From Rubrolithibacter danxiaensis (GTDB lineage: Bacteria > Bacteroidota > Bacteroidia > Sphingobacteriales > Sphingobacteriaceae), in NCBI RefSeq assembly GCF_047272945.1, contig NZ_JBKOPS010000001.1, positions 248,001 through 312,000 on the forward strand: 64,000 nucleotides of DNA, read 5' to 3'. Below the pieces are notes generated by a model. The model saw only the letters and a program-made list of their open reading frames with translations, was not told the origin of the DNA and ran no database searches. Each line of letters opens with the position of its first letter. Position 1 is the first letter of the stretch. Of this stretch, positions 1-9,127 are shown piece by piece. The position numbers and the translations under genes were made by a program.

Positions 1-1
1 T

Positions 2-571
2 TCTGTTTACCAAATGGATAAAGAGCCTGGCCTGGTAATTGAGCAGGACCCGGATCCAAATACCAGTGTGAAACAGCACCGTACCATTTACCTTACTATT
101 ATCACCAGCAATGCCCCTGATGTAGGTTTTCCGGACATTCTTTCGTTGACTTTTCTTGAGGCAAAAGCGATTCTTAATAATTACGGATTAAAACTTGGTG
201 ATACTTCCTACGTTTCTGACATTGCCCGGGATCGGGTACTCGAGGTTCAGTTTGGAGGTGTTCCGGTAAAAAAAGGACAGCAAATCCCAAAAGGCTCAAA
301 GGTTGATCTTGTTTTAGGCGACGGCAAGGGAGCAAGCGAAGTAGACCTTCCTAACCTGATAGGCCTTCCGCTTGATGAAGCGAGGTTTTCTTTGCGAGGT
401 TCTTCTCTTGAACTAGGAAATGTAACTTATGAAGGCACATTAACCGACTCTGCTTCAGCAAAAGTGATTAAACAATATCCTGCCTTAAGCGATTCTCTGA
501 CAAAAGTAAGTATTGGCACACGTGTTGACCTGATACTTTCAAACGATCCTCCACCTGTTGAAACTCCATGA
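2..571 (+). CDS. PASTA domain protein (5' end outside window)
   Basis: The reading frame is open from base 2, so the gene almost certainly starts upstream and only its C-terminal part is seen. The visible protein holds the end of one PASTA-like repeat, then two fuller ones (about residues 40-105 and 110-180 counted from the Met at base 14), each with the pattern of a conserved Pro, a 'xLxxAxxxLxxxGL' helix and a closing 'VDLxL' strand. PASTA repeats bind peptidoglycan or muropeptides in the periplasm; in this phylum short PASTA proteins normally have one N-terminal membrane anchor, which would lie outside the window. It ends in ATGA, overlapping the start of the rhodanese gene by 4 bp, so the two are translationally coupled. 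The exact role is unknown. Confidence 0.8.
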   Translation, partial: SVYQMDKEPGLVIEQDPDPNTSVKQHRTIYLTIITSNAPDVGFPDILSLTFLEAKAILNNYGLKLGDTSYVSDIARDRVLEVQFGGVPVKKGQQIPKGSKVDLVLGDGKGASEVDLPNLIGLPLDEARFSLRGSSLELGNVTYEGTLTDSASAKVIKQYPALSDSLTKVSIGTRVDLILSNDPPPVETP

Positions 572-867
572 ATATTTCAGCAAAAGAATTAAAAGAAAAA
601 ATAGATTTAAAAAGCAAATTAACAATTCTGGATGTTCGTGAAGAACTTGAATACCATACCTTTAATATAGGGGGTAAAAATATCCCTTTGGGTAAATTGC
701 CGGTTGTTTTAGAAGATCTTGATTATGAAAAATCAGAAGAAATTATTGTAGTATGCCAGCGCGGACTACGAAGTGCAACAGCCCAGAAAATACTTCAGGC
801 GGCCGGCTACGTTAATACGAAAAATCTGCAAGGCGGATTGCTTGCTTATAGAAGAACTAATAATTAA
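568..867 (+). CDS. Rhodanese-like domain protein
   Basis: A 99-residue single-domain rhodanese. The early 'LDVREELEY' segment is the usual CH2A-type motif, and Cys63 in 'VVCQRGLRSA' sits where the active-site cysteine of rhodaneses lies, followed by the loop that holds persulfide. Single-domain proteins of this size carry sulfur or act in redox reactions in the cytoplasm; no signal peptide is seen. Its ATG overlaps the PASTA stop codon by 4 bp. The following mltG start lies 28 bp downstream. Substrate and partner cannot be read from the sequence. Confidence 0.88.
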   Translation: MNISAKELKEKIDLKSKLTILDVREELEYHTFNIGGKNIPLGKLPVVLEDLDYEKSEEIIVVCQRGLRSATAQKILQAAGYVNTKNLQGGLLAYRRTNN

Positions 868-895
868 TTTAAAAAACTTTAACGGGAAAACAAAA

Positions 896-1951
896 ATGAC
901 TGAGAAAAAGGGAGGGCGGTTTAGTCTGACCACTAAAATACTGATTGCATGCGCTCTGATACTCGTACTGGCTTTAGGATTAACAGGCTTGACGTATTAC
1001 CTGCGCTATTTTGGCCCGAATGTTACAGATAACCAGGAGTATTTATACATCCCCACGGGATCTGGTTTTGATGATGTAGTAAAAACTATAAAAGAAAAAG
1101 AAATTGTAAAAGATACTACAACGTTCATCTGGTCGGCAGAAAACATGGATTATACCAATCGTATTAAACCGGGAAAGTATAAGTTAACAGCTGGAATGAG
1201 CAACAGAAGGCTTATAAACATGTTGAAAGCGGGAAATCAGGAGCCTGTAAAATTACGCTTTCAGAATATCCGGTTAAAAGAAGATTTTGCAAAATTTATC
1301 TCAACCAAAATTGAAGCGGATTCAACAGCGCTTATTCATTTGCTTGATTCTTCTGCATTCGTAAGCAATTATGGCTTTAACACAGAAAATGTGTATACGA
1401 TGTTCATTCCGAATTCGTATGAAATGTACTGGAATTTATCTGCAGAACAGTTTTTTAAAAGAATGTACGATGAATATCAAAAATTCTGGACGGAAGAACG
1501 AAAACAAAAAGCGAATGAAATTGGCTTAAATCCTATTAAAGTAAGCATTCTGGCTTCTATAGTAGATGCAGAAGCTTTGCACGACGATGAAATGCCAACC
1601 ATAGCAGGCTTGTATATGAATCGTTACAAAAAGGGTGTGCGGCTGCAGGCCGATCCTACCGTTATTTATGCAACAAAAGATTTTACCATACGAAGAGTGC
1701 TTAACAAGCATTTAAGAGTGAGCTCGCCCTATAATACATATCAAAATACCGGACTTCCGCCGGGCCCTATTATGATGCCAAGTATCAATGCAATAAAGGC
1801 AGTTTTAAACTATAAAAAACATGACTTTTTATATATGTGTGCCAAAGAGGATTTTTCCGGATATCATAATTTTGCAGTTAGCGAAGCAGAGCACCGCGTA
1901 AATGCAAAAAAATTCCAGGCAGCACTCAACAGAATGAACATAAAAAAATAA
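896..1951 (+). CDS. mltG: Endolytic murein transglycosylase MltG
   Basis: A 351-residue YceG/MltG-family protein that would cut nascent glycan strands of peptidoglycan at the inner membrane. One membrane helix covers about residues 12-35, followed by a LysM-like region and the catalytic domain. The family signature reads 'ILASIVDAEAL' with Glu226 as the likely catalytic acid, then 'GLYMNRYKKGVRLQADPTVIYA'. The usual Thr after the Glu is Ala here. The open frame extends back to 773 inside the rhodanese gene, but ATG 896 gives the normal short basic N-terminus before the membrane helix and leaves no overlap, so I use it. The stop overlaps the next start by one base (TAATG). Confidence 0.92.
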   Translation: MTEKKGGRFSLTTKILIACALILVLALGLTGLTYYLRYFGPNVTDNQEYLYIPTGSGFDDVVKTIKEKEIVKDTTTFIWSAENMDYTNRIKPGKYKLTAGMSNRRLINMLKAGNQEPVKLRFQNIRLKEDFAKFISTKIEADSTALIHLLDSSAFVSNYGFNTENVYTMFIPNSYEMYWNLSAEQFFKRMYDEYQKFWTEERKQKANEIGLNPIKVSILASIVDAEALHDDEMPTIAGLYMNRYKKGVRLQADPTVIYATKDFTIRRVLNKHLRVSSPYNTYQNTGLPPGPIMMPSINAIKAVLNYKKHDFLYMCAKEDFSGYHNFAVSEAEHRVNAKKFQAALNRMNIKK

Positions 1952-2358
1952 TGTACATACACGAAACGAAGCTCAGGGTAAGATACGGCGAAACTGACCA
2001 GATGGGCTATATGTATTATGGTAATTATGCCGAATTTTATGAAGTAGGAAGAGTAGAAATGCTTCGCAGTCTGGGCATGACCTATCGGTGGATGGAAGAA
2101 TCGGGAATAATGATGCCGGTATTAGATATGAAATGTAAATACTTAAAACCGGCCTTATACGACGAAGAAATCACCATTAAAGTAATACTGGCGAAAATGC
2201 CCGGAGTAAAAATTCATTTCCGGTACGAACTTTTTAATGAAGATAAACAGCTTATAAACGAAGGAGAAACTACCCTTGCTTTTATTGATATCAAACGCAA
2301 CAAACCCTGCCTGCCTCCTAAGAGCTTTCAGGATAAACTGAAGCATTATTTTGAATAA
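1951..2358 (+). CDS. Acyl-CoA thioesterase, YbgC/4HBT hotdog family
   Basis: A 135-residue single hotdog-fold protein. The N-terminal 'RVRYGETDQMGYMYYGNYAEFYEVGR' region matches the 4-hydroxybenzoyl-CoA thioesterase/YbgC pattern, with Asp16 as the expected catalytic residue and the following helix carrying the conserved Glu and Arg. Members hydrolyse short or medium acyl-CoA or acyl-ACP thioesters in the cytoplasm. It starts one base inside the mltG stop codon, so it is in the same operon; the YihY gene begins 5 bp after its stop. Substrate range is not predictable. Confidence 0.88.
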   Translation: MYIHETKLRVRYGETDQMGYMYYGNYAEFYEVGRVEMLRSLGMTYRWMEESGIMMPVLDMKCKYLKPALYDEEITIKVILAKMPGVKIHFRYELFNEDKQLINEGETTLAFIDIKRNKPCLPPKSFQDKLKHYFE

Positions 2359-2363
2359 ACAGT

Positions 2364-3347
2364 ATGCAATGGCTCCACAAGTTATTATTACGAACACATT
2401 TATACCAGTCATTTATTGAGTGGACTAAAAGAGTCATTTTTCCCGGATTCAGCCTTCCCCTTTATACCGTTGGTACTTTCTTTTTCCAGGAAATTGCAAA
2501 GGACTCGCTGGTAAGCCGGGCATCGTCTTTGTCGTACAACTTTATGCTGGCCATTTTTCCGGCAATCATTTTTATTTTCACTTTAATCCCATACATCCCC
2601 ATAGACAATTTCCAGGATCAGTTACTATCGCTGATTGCGCTTGCTTTACCGCATAATGCATATATTACAGTTAGATCAACGCTGGAGGACATTGTAAAAA
2701 ATCAAAACGGCGGACTTTTATCGTTTGGTTTCCTGGCAGCTTTATTTTTCTCAACAAACGGGGTACACAACCTGATGCAGGCCTTTAATAAATCCTCACT
2801 GCAAAGAGAATCGCGTACCTGGCTTAAAAGGAGGCTTGTTGCTCTTACCCTTACAGTTTTAATTGTTTTCGCCTTGCTATTCGGCCTTGCCATTATCACT
2901 ATTGGCGAATTTGTGATAGCATTCTTAAAAAGCGAATTAAAATTTAAGGCATCCTTCTGGCTTTTTTTAATCGGAGTTGTACGGTGGATTATCCTGATTG
3001 CCGTTTACTTTCTCACCATCTCCATATTGTATCGCTATGGCCCTGCTCATCCAAAAAAATGGAAACTTTTCAGTGCAGGTTCCTGGCTGGCAACTATTCT
3101 TGCCGTTTTAACTTTTGTAGGATTTGGCTTCTATATTAACAATTTTGGCACTTATAATAAAGTTTACGGATCAATCGGCACTCTGATCGTTATAATGATC
3201 TGGCTTTATTTAAATTCACTCATCATCCTGCTGGGATTTGAACTAAATGCCAGCATCGACCTGTCTAAGCGAAGCATTAAGGTTGTAAAACCCAGGTTCA
3301 ATACATTTAAAAATCAACCCGTTGAGGGAAAATACGAAAGACGGTAA
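2364..3347 (+). CDS. YihY/virulence factor BrkB family membrane protein
   Basis: A 327-residue integral membrane protein with about six hydrophobic helices. The 'DSLVSRASSLSYNFMLAIFPAIIFIFTLIPYIP' segment and the C-terminal 'YGSIGTLIVIMIWLYLNSLIILLGFELNA' segment are characteristic of the YihY/BrkB (formerly 'ribonuclease BN') family. Members are inner-membrane proteins of poorly known function; the old RNase name is not supported. It follows the thioesterase by 5 bp and closes the plus-strand run; the next gene is convergent, 18 bp away, with no clear hairpin between them. Confidence 0.9.
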   Translation: MQWLHKLLLRTHLYQSFIEWTKRVIFPGFSLPLYTVGTFFFQEIAKDSLVSRASSLSYNFMLAIFPAIIFIFTLIPYIPIDNFQDQLLSLIALALPHNAYITVRSTLEDIVKNQNGGLLSFGFLAALFFSTNGVHNLMQAFNKSSLQRESRTWLKRRLVALTLTVLIVFALLFGLAIITIGEFVIAFLKSELKFKASFWLFLIGVVRWIILIAVYFLTISILYRYGPAHPKKWKLFSAGSWLATILAVLTFVGFGFYINNFGTYNKVYGSIGTLIVIMIWLYLNSLIILLGFELNASIDLSKRSIKVVKPRFNTFKNQPVEGKYERR

Positions 3348-3365
3348 CACAACCGAAAATATTTG

Positions 3366-5783
3366 TTAATGAATACGCCCTCTTTCTTCCTCATTACCAG
3401 TACTTCTGTTGCTATTGCCAGTTAAACCAGCGCCGAAATGGTAATTGAGATTTAACTGAACATAGCGGTTGATCTGAAAATTAGTAAACTTTTGAGGGAT
3501 ATCATTTACAATATAGGATACCGAAGATGCGCTGCTTCGAAATGCATCATTTAAAATAACGGCAATATCCCATTTCTTATCAACCACACTTGCTTTAAAA
3601 CCTAAATCTAACTTGTAATACCTGCTTGCTTTTGCTACATGATCTACTTCCGGAAACTGATACCAGAAGTTTACTGCTGCAGCGAGTGTTTTAGCAGCAT
3701 TGAAATAGATGTTATTGCTGCTTGAAAAGTAAGCACCGAACCCTTTCAAATCACGGATGTTAGAAATTGATGATTGTGCATCGGTGTAATATAAGCTGAT
3801 AAGTTCATTACTTTCCCAATGTGCTATCGGCTTAAAAGAAATATTTTCCGATATCCCAACTCTTTTTGTATGTATAAAGTTTAAAGGCCGGGTGTAAACC
3901 AGATTAGTATCCGCAGCAGCCATTGTTACACTGCCGAAACCATTATCTGTTTTATTGAAAAATACAGAAGTAGTAAGAACATCGCTTAAAGTATGCGAAA
4001 GCTCCACATTGGTATTATACTCTGGCTGGAGATAAGGATTTCCTTCACCATAACTAGATGCTGTGAACAAAGACTTAAACGGATTTAAATTCCAGAACGA
4101 GGGACGGTTAATTCGCCTTCCAACTGAAATGGAATATATGTTTGTGGCGCCTGCTTCGTAACTTACAAGTAAAGAAGGAAATAATTTCAGGTAATTATTT
4201 ACTGTGATTTGCCGGAGCGTATAGGAAAACCCTTTGGTCTGAGTTAATTCTCCCCTTATTCCCGCCTCAAACTTCCATTTTTTAATATCCTTACTTATAC
4301 TTCCGTATAGCGCCTGCGTATTTTCTGTATAATCAAACTCATTGCTCAGGTTGGTATTGTAACTCAGTGAGCCATTACCGGCTTTATTATAATAGAACGC
4401 ATTGCTGTAATTACTGATAAAGCTGAGTTTAGCTCCAAAAGAATATTTTGCAAATGAAGTGGGCAGATCAGCATCGGCTTTGAAGGTATATACTGAAATA
4501 TTTTGCTTGTTGCGGTCAAAGTACCTTGTTTGCCCCTCAGGATTTAAATTGCCGCTTCCGTCGTAGCTATCAGACTGAAAATCGGAACGGTCGGTTCGAT
4601 AGTAGTTGAAGTAATCCGCATTAAAGAACAGTTGTTTACCCGTTGTATCTAACTTAATATCTGTATGAACGTTCAACGAAACAGGTAATGCAACCGGATA
4701 ATAGGTAGCATACGTGTTAAATAGTGAATCCAGCTGGCCAGAAAGATTATAAACCGGATTACGGACATTATCAGAGCCATCGTAATTATCTCTTCCGCCT
4801 GAATAAGAAATACCGATGGTAGTTTCACGACTGATCTTATAATCTATCCCGAGAATGACATTAAAAGCATTGTGGGTATAAAGCCCCGTATCCGTTTGAA
4901 GCCAGGTTTTATCCGGATAAAAGACATCCGTTTCAAACCCTTCCAGATGCCTGTCACGGCTATGATTAAAACTTCCGTAAGCAGAAAAGTTGTTTCTGTT
5001 GTAAGAAATATTTCCGCTGCCGCTTATTTCGCCAAAGGTACGAACACCATAACGTGAACTTATTCCGGGAAGATAGTACTTGGATGCCAGTTGAAGACTT
5101 CCGGAATAACCCTGCCGCCTGCTCCTTTTAGTTATAATATTTATTAATCCTGCGTTTCCTTCCGCTTCATATTTTGCTGAAGGATTTGCAAGAAGTTCAA
5201 TCCGTGTTATTTCGTTTGATGACAAGCTTCTGAGATATCGCATCAAATCTTCTCCCTGAAGCTGTAACAAGTGGTTATTAACCATTACCTTAACGAGTCC
5301 TTTACCCACAACATTAATCTGGTTACTTCCAATCCGCACACCAGGCACCTTACTAACAGCTTCCAGCGCATTACTCCCCGTTGCAGTAATACTATTGTTA
5401 AGATTATACACTACTTTATTCGCAGATCGTTCTATTACTGCTGTGTTACCTGTAATTACTACTTCATCCAAACGCTTACTTTTTTCTGGCATATGAATGG
5501 TAAAAGAAGTATCGCTAGCCAAATAGAAAGAAAGTTCTGCAGGTTCATATCCCATGTGTGAAAAAGCAAGTATATACTTCCCCTTTTGAAGGTTTTTAAA
5601 GTCAAACTTACCTAAACTATCTGTCTGGATAAACCTTTCAGATTGATTAGTATCGCCTTTTAAAGACACCCCTGCAAATGGGATAGCTGTATTGGAAGTG
5701 TTTAAAACTCTTCCGAATAAATTGCTTTGAGCATATATACTTTCGAAGAATATTGTGAAAAACAACAGCAGAATTAATCTCAT
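3366..5783 (-). CDS. Outer-membrane beta-barrel protein with carboxypeptidase-like regulatory domain
   Basis: About 805 residues. From the Met at 5783 the protein begins with a clean signal peptide ending near 'ESIYAQ'; a longer start at 5813 adds ten residues and overlaps the tetR gene. A CarboxypepD_reg-like beta domain follows (about residues 20-105), then a plug-like segment ('VVITGNTAVIERSANKVVY...') and a long beta-barrel with alternating aromatic strands, matching the OMP_b-brl_3 family related to TonB-dependent receptors. It would be an outer-membrane transporter or receptor; no SusD partner is adjacent. It lies 4 bp downstream of the tetR stop, so both are probably one transcript and the regulator probably controls it. 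Ligand unknown. Confidence 0.87.
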   Translation of the reverse strand: MRLILLLFFTIFFESIYAQSNLFGRVLNTSNTAIPFAGVSLKGDTNQSERFIQTDSLGKFDFKNLQKGKYILAFSHMGYEPAELSFYLASDTSFTIHMPEKSKRLDEVVITGNTAVIERSANKVVYNLNNSITATGSNALEAVSKVPGVRIGSNQINVVGKGLVKVMVNNHLLQLQGEDLMRYLRSLSSNEITRIELLANPSAKYEAEGNAGLINIITKRSRRQGYSGSLQLASKYYLPGISSRYGVRTFGEISGSGNISYNRNNFSAYGSFNHSRDRHLEGFETDVFYPDKTWLQTDTGLYTHNAFNVILGIDYKISRETTIGISYSGGRDNYDGSDNVRNPVYNLSGQLDSLFNTYATYYPVALPVSLNVHTDIKLDTTGKQLFFNADYFNYYRTDRSDFQSDSYDGSGNLNPEGQTRYFDRNKQNISVYTFKADADLPTSFAKYSFGAKLSFISNYSNAFYYNKAGNGSLSYNTNLSNEFDYTENTQALYGSISKDIKKWKFEAGIRGELTQTKGFSYTLRQITVNNYLKLFPSLLVSYEAGATNIYSISVGRRINRPSFWNLNPFKSLFTASSYGEGNPYLQPEYNTNVELSHTLSDVLTTSVFFNKTDNGFGSVTMAAADTNLVYTRPLNFIHTKRVGISENISFKPIAHWESNELISLYYTDAQSSISNIRDLKGFGAYFSSSNNIYFNAAKTLAAAVNFWYQFPEVDHVAKASRYYKLDLGFKASVVDKKWDIAVILNDAFRSSASSVSYIVNDIPQKFTNFQINRYVQLNLNYHFGAGLTGNSNRSTGNEEERGRIH

Positions 5784-5787
5784 TTGC

Positions 5788-6387
5788 TTACTGGATTGAA
5801 ATATAGCGTTCATATTCTTTTAATCCTTTTTCTGTTAAAATGCCCTTAACAAGCGGATAAATAGTATTTTCGAGAATTACTGGAGTACTATAACCATAAG
5901 TTGAATACGCCGATTCTCTGGTGATAGAATGATACAAACGCACAAAGGCAGCCATAAAAAGCTCGGGTTTAATGTCACTTTGAACCGTTCCTTCTGCAAT
6001 CCCATTTTTTAAAATTTCCACACTTGAATCCGGAAATTTAGGATGAATCTTATTTAAAACAGCATCCTGAATAGCTTTAAAGTTTCGGTTAAGATCCGTA
6101 AAGAATGCCTGGTTGGTATTAAACTCTCGCGAAAGGATAAAGGAAGTTGCCTTTAAAAATGCAGTAACAGAACTTTTTTCTGTACAATAAATTACCTTGA
6201 TCTCCTCTAAAAACTGCTCATAGTAAAGTTCCAGACAAGCAGCAAGCAACTGATCCTTACTTTTAAAATTCAGATAAATTGTTTTTGTGGAAACGCTCAC
6301 TTTCTTTGCAAGCTGCTGTATGGTATAGGTTGAAATCCCTTCAGAGAGAAATATTTCAAGTATTTTTTTAACAAAGTGATGCTTCAA
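5788..6387 (-). CDS. TetR/AcrR family transcriptional regulator
   Basis: A 199-residue TetR-type repressor. The N-terminal helix-turn-helix covers about residues 8-52 ('GISTYTIQQLAKKVSVSTKTIYLNFKSKDQLL'), followed by an all-helical ligand and dimer domain with no assignable ligand. It is first in a two-gene minus-strand operon with the beta-barrel protein and is divergent from the GH20 gene 97 bp away. The shared intergenic region contains a perfect inverted repeat (6421-6448) that is a good candidate for its operator, which would let it control both directions. Confidence 0.9.
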   Translation of the reverse strand: MKHHFVKKILEIFLSEGISTYTIQQLAKKVSVSTKTIYLNFKSKDQLLAACLELYYEQFLEEIKVIYCTEKSSVTAFLKATSFILSREFNTNQAFFTDLNRNFKAIQDAVLNKIHPKFPDSSVEILKNGIAEGTVQSDIKPELFMAAFVRLYHSITRESAYSTYGYSTPVILENTIYPLVKGILTEKGLKEYERYISIQ

Positions 6388-6420
6388 AAGAAATTTATTT
6401 ATAAGGAGATTCGAATTTAG

Positions 6421-6448
6421 GGAAAATATTTCTACATTTATATTTTCC
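6421..6448. promoter_or_regulatory. Candidate TetR operator: 9-bp inverted repeat
   Basis: GGAAAATAT (6421-6429) and its exact reverse complement ATATTTTCC (6440-6448) flank a 10-base spacer. It lies between the divergent tetR and GH20 genes, where a TetR autoregulatory operator is expected. The spacer and right arm include TACATTTA (6434-6441), one base off the Bacteroidota -7 consensus TAnnTTTG, so a bound repressor would block the GH20 promoter. Function is inferred. Confidence 0.5.
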
Positions 6449-6484
6449 TATTAAACTAACTAACATAAACCAAATCTTAACAGA

Positions 6485-9004
6485 ATGAAACAACTTATAA
6501 TAGCTTTTTTATTCCTTTTCCAGCTAAATCTGGCTTCCTATTCACAGCAGATCACTGAGGTAGATTTAAAAGGGTTAAACTTAAAGTGGGAAATAGTTGA
6601 TACAGGTTTGAAGGGAGGACGATCACGGGCTACCTTTACCTTTATAAACAATGGCAGCAAAGCTTTTCCGGCACAGGGCTGGACAATTTATTTTAATTCG
6701 GGCTTTCTAAAGTCTGCCGATACCACAGAAGCAAAAGTAAAGCACGTAAACGGCGATCTGCAATCGCTTGCTCCCGGCTCCAAATTTGGTACTTTACAAC
6801 CCGGAGAAACCAAAAAGATAGAAATATACGGTGGACCAATCCGGAATATAACAGAGTTTCCGGTTGCATTTTATTTAAGTTTCGATAACGAAACTGAAAA
6901 AGGATATCCATTAAATGTTTCGGTTGGAAATTTGGTCAACACCGAAAAAAATGATCTCCTTGTTGCCAACAGAATCTATAATCAGAATAAAGAAATAGTA
7001 AATATACCAGTCGAAAAGCTTGTTAAAATATTTCCAACACCGGTAAGCTATAAAGAAAGCTCAGAAAAATTCATACTTGATACTACAGTAACCGTTTCAG
7101 CAGAAACAGCCTTCAAAAACGAAGGTGAAGCATTGGTCACTTATATTACCCAACTAACGGGGAAACAACCTGCTTCAACTAAAGGAGGTAAAAAAACGAT
7201 AGAAATTGTAAAAGTAACAGGTTTAGATCCCGAAGCATACAAACTATCTGTAAACCAACAAAAAATTACCATTTCAGCTTCTGCACCAGCCGGCGCATTT
7301 TATGGTATTCAATCATTGAAAACCCTCGTTTCTCCATCGGCAAAAAACAATGGCAAATCCATTTCAATTCAGAGCGTGGAGGTGAGTGATGCTCCGCGAT
7401 TTCCTCACAGAGCTTTTATGCTTGATGTTGGACGAAACTTTCATTCAAAAGCCGAGATTTTAAAACTTCTGGATTTAATGGCATTGTATAAACTTAACGT
7501 GTTTCATTTTCATTTCAGTGAAGACGAAGGATGGAGATTAGAAATACCTGCATTGCCTGAACTTACCAGTGTAGGTTCAAAAAGAGCGCCAACGCTTGAC
7601 AGTAAAAATTATCTTCAGTCTTCTTTTGGCTCGGGTGCCGAAGCTGTAAATAGCGGTACAGGCTTTTATAGCAAATCAGAATTTATTGAGATTCTTAAAT
7701 ATGCCAATGCACGCCATATCAAGGTAATTCCTGAAATTGAATCACCAGGGCATGCCAGAGCAGCTATTAAAGCGATGGATGCACGCTATGAAAGATTACA
7801 TAAGGCAGGACAGGAAGAAGAAGCAAGGAAATATCTTTTACGCGATCCGCAGGATAAGTCGAAATACAGGTCAGTTCAGGGATGGGATGACAATGTCATT
7901 AATGTTGCCATGCCTTCAGTTTACACGTTTATGGAAACAGTGGTGGATGAAATAAGAAAAATGTATGCTGAAGCGGATGCCCCGCTGGAAACAATTCATT
8001 TTGGCGGCGATGAAGTACCAAAAGGAGTATGGGAAAATTCGCCTGCAGTAAATACTTTATTAGCTAAGAATCCTGAATTAAAGAGCACGAATGATTTGTG
8101 GGCCTATTATTTCGGGCGAATAAGCGACATTTTAAATAGCAGAAACCTGTACTTATATGGCTGGGAAGAGGCCGGATTGGTAAAAACTTTTGTAAACGGA
8201 AAAGCTGTGTGGCAACCAAATACGGAGCTGGCAAAGAAAAACATCCAGGTAGATGTATGGAACAATTTGCCGGGATCCGGAGCGGAAGATTTAGCATACA
8301 GGATGGCAAATAAAGGAATAAAAGTAGTTCTTGCTAATGTAACTAACCTGTATTTCGACCTTGCCTATAACCAGTCTTTTAATGAGCCCGGATTATTTTG
8401 GGGAGGCTATGTTGATATTGATAAGCCCTTCTATTTTATTCCGTTTAATTATCTTAAAAATCTTAAAGACAATAATGGAAATCCAATTAATAAGGCAATA
8501 ATTAAAGGGAACGAACAATTAACCGAGTTTGGAAAATCAAACATTGTTGGTTTACAGGGAGCATTATGGAGCGAAAATATACGAAGCCCTGAAAGATTAG
8601 AATACATGCTGTTACCCAAATTCCTTGGTCTCGCAGAACGTGCATGGGCTAAACAACCCGAATGGGCAAAGGAAAATGATCCATCAAAAAGTGAAAAATT
8701 ATATCAGGCTGCATGGTCTGAGTTTATTAATGTTACAGGAAAGAGGGAGTTACCACGTCTTGACCAATATGCCGGTGGATTTAATTACAGGATACCTGCT
8801 CCGGGAGCTGTTATAAAAAACGGACAGGTAGAGGCAAATATCCAATTTCCTGAATTTTCCATTCGCTACACTACAGATGGCTCAGAACCAAACAGTAACA
8901 GCCCGCTGTATAAGAATCCAATCAAAACTAAGGGAACAATAAAGCTGAAAGGGTTTAACTTAACAGGAAGATCAAGCAATACTTTAACTGTAGCAAACGA
9001 ATAA
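6485..9004 (+). CDS. Beta-N-acetylhexosaminidase, GH20
   Basis: An 839-residue secreted glycosidase removing terminal beta-linked GlcNAc or GalNAc. Signal peptide at about 1-20. An N-terminal carbohydrate-binding CHB_HEX-like domain (about 25-160) is followed by a GH20b alpha/beta domain (about 180-305) and the (beta/alpha)8 catalytic domain from about residue 307 ('APRFPHRAFMLDVGRNFHS'). The catalytic pair is Asp509-Glu510 in 'IHFGGDEVP', the family signature for substrate-assisted hydrolysis; the C-terminus has a chitobiase-C-like beta domain. The gene is monocistronic, with a strong terminator 43 bp downstream, and is divergent from tetR. Chitobiose or host/plant N-glycan ends are plausible substrates. 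Confidence 0.95.
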   Translation: MKQLIIAFLFLFQLNLASYSQQITEVDLKGLNLKWEIVDTGLKGGRSRATFTFINNGSKAFPAQGWTIYFNSGFLKSADTTEAKVKHVNGDLQSLAPGSKFGTLQPGETKKIEIYGGPIRNITEFPVAFYLSFDNETEKGYPLNVSVGNLVNTEKNDLLVANRIYNQNKEIVNIPVEKLVKIFPTPVSYKESSEKFILDTTVTVSAETAFKNEGEALVTYITQLTGKQPASTKGGKKTIEIVKVTGLDPEAYKLSVNQQKITISASAPAGAFYGIQSLKTLVSPSAKNNGKSISIQSVEVSDAPRFPHRAFMLDVGRNFHSKAEILKLLDLMALYKLNVFHFHFSEDEGWRLEIPALPELTSVGSKRAPTLDSKNYLQSSFGSGAEAVNSGTGFYSKSEFIEILKYANARHIKVIPEIESPGHARAAIKAMDARYERLHKAGQEEEARKYLLRDPQDKSKYRSVQGWDDNVINVAMPSVYTFMETVVDEIRKMYAEADAPLETIHFGGDEVPKGVWENSPAVNTLLAKNPELKSTNDLWAYYFGRISDILNSRNLYLYGWEEAGLVKTFVNGKAVWQPNTELAKKNIQVDVWNNLPGSGAEDLAYRMANKGIKVVLANVTNLYFDLAYNQSFNEPGLFWGGYVDIDKPFYFIPFNYLKNLKDNNGNPINKAIIKGNEQLTEFGKSNIVGLQGALWSENIRSPERLEYMLLPKFLGLAERAWAKQPEWAKENDPSKSEKLYQAAWSEFINVTGKRELPRLDQYAGGFNYRIPAPGAVIKNGQVEANIQFPEFSIRYTTDGSEPNSNSPLYKNPIKTKGTIKLKGFNLTGRSSNTLTVANE

Positions 9005-9046
9005 CAAAATCGAAATTAAACTCTCTTTTATATTAACTAACTAACC

Positions 9047-9070
9047 TAAGGGCCGGTTTTCCGGCCCTTA
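9047..9070 (+). terminator. Rho-independent terminator after GH20
   Basis: A perfect 10-bp stem (TAAGGGCCGG with CCGGCCCTTA) closes a TTTT loop and is followed by TTTCG. It sits 43 bp after the GH20 stop and before the tetR cluster. Confidence 0.85.
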
Positions 9071-9081
9071 TTTCGTACTTA

Positions 9082-9089
9082 TATTTTTG
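9082..9089 (+). promoter_or_regulatory. Candidate -7 box for the first tetR
   Basis: TATTTTTG fits the Bacteroidota -7 consensus TAnnTTTG and lies 39 bp before the tetR ATG at 9128. A second identical match at 9114-9121 is too near the start codon to leave a leader. No convincing -33 TTG was found at the usual distance. Confidence 0.3.
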
Positions 9090-9127
9090 TATCTCTATTA
9101 ATAAAAGTTCTGTTATTTTTGAACGAA

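Noticed and set aside
773..895. Upstream extension of the mltG frame
   Set aside because: It overlaps the rhodanese gene in another frame and would add about 41 residues before the membrane helix; ATG 896 gives the normal N-terminus.
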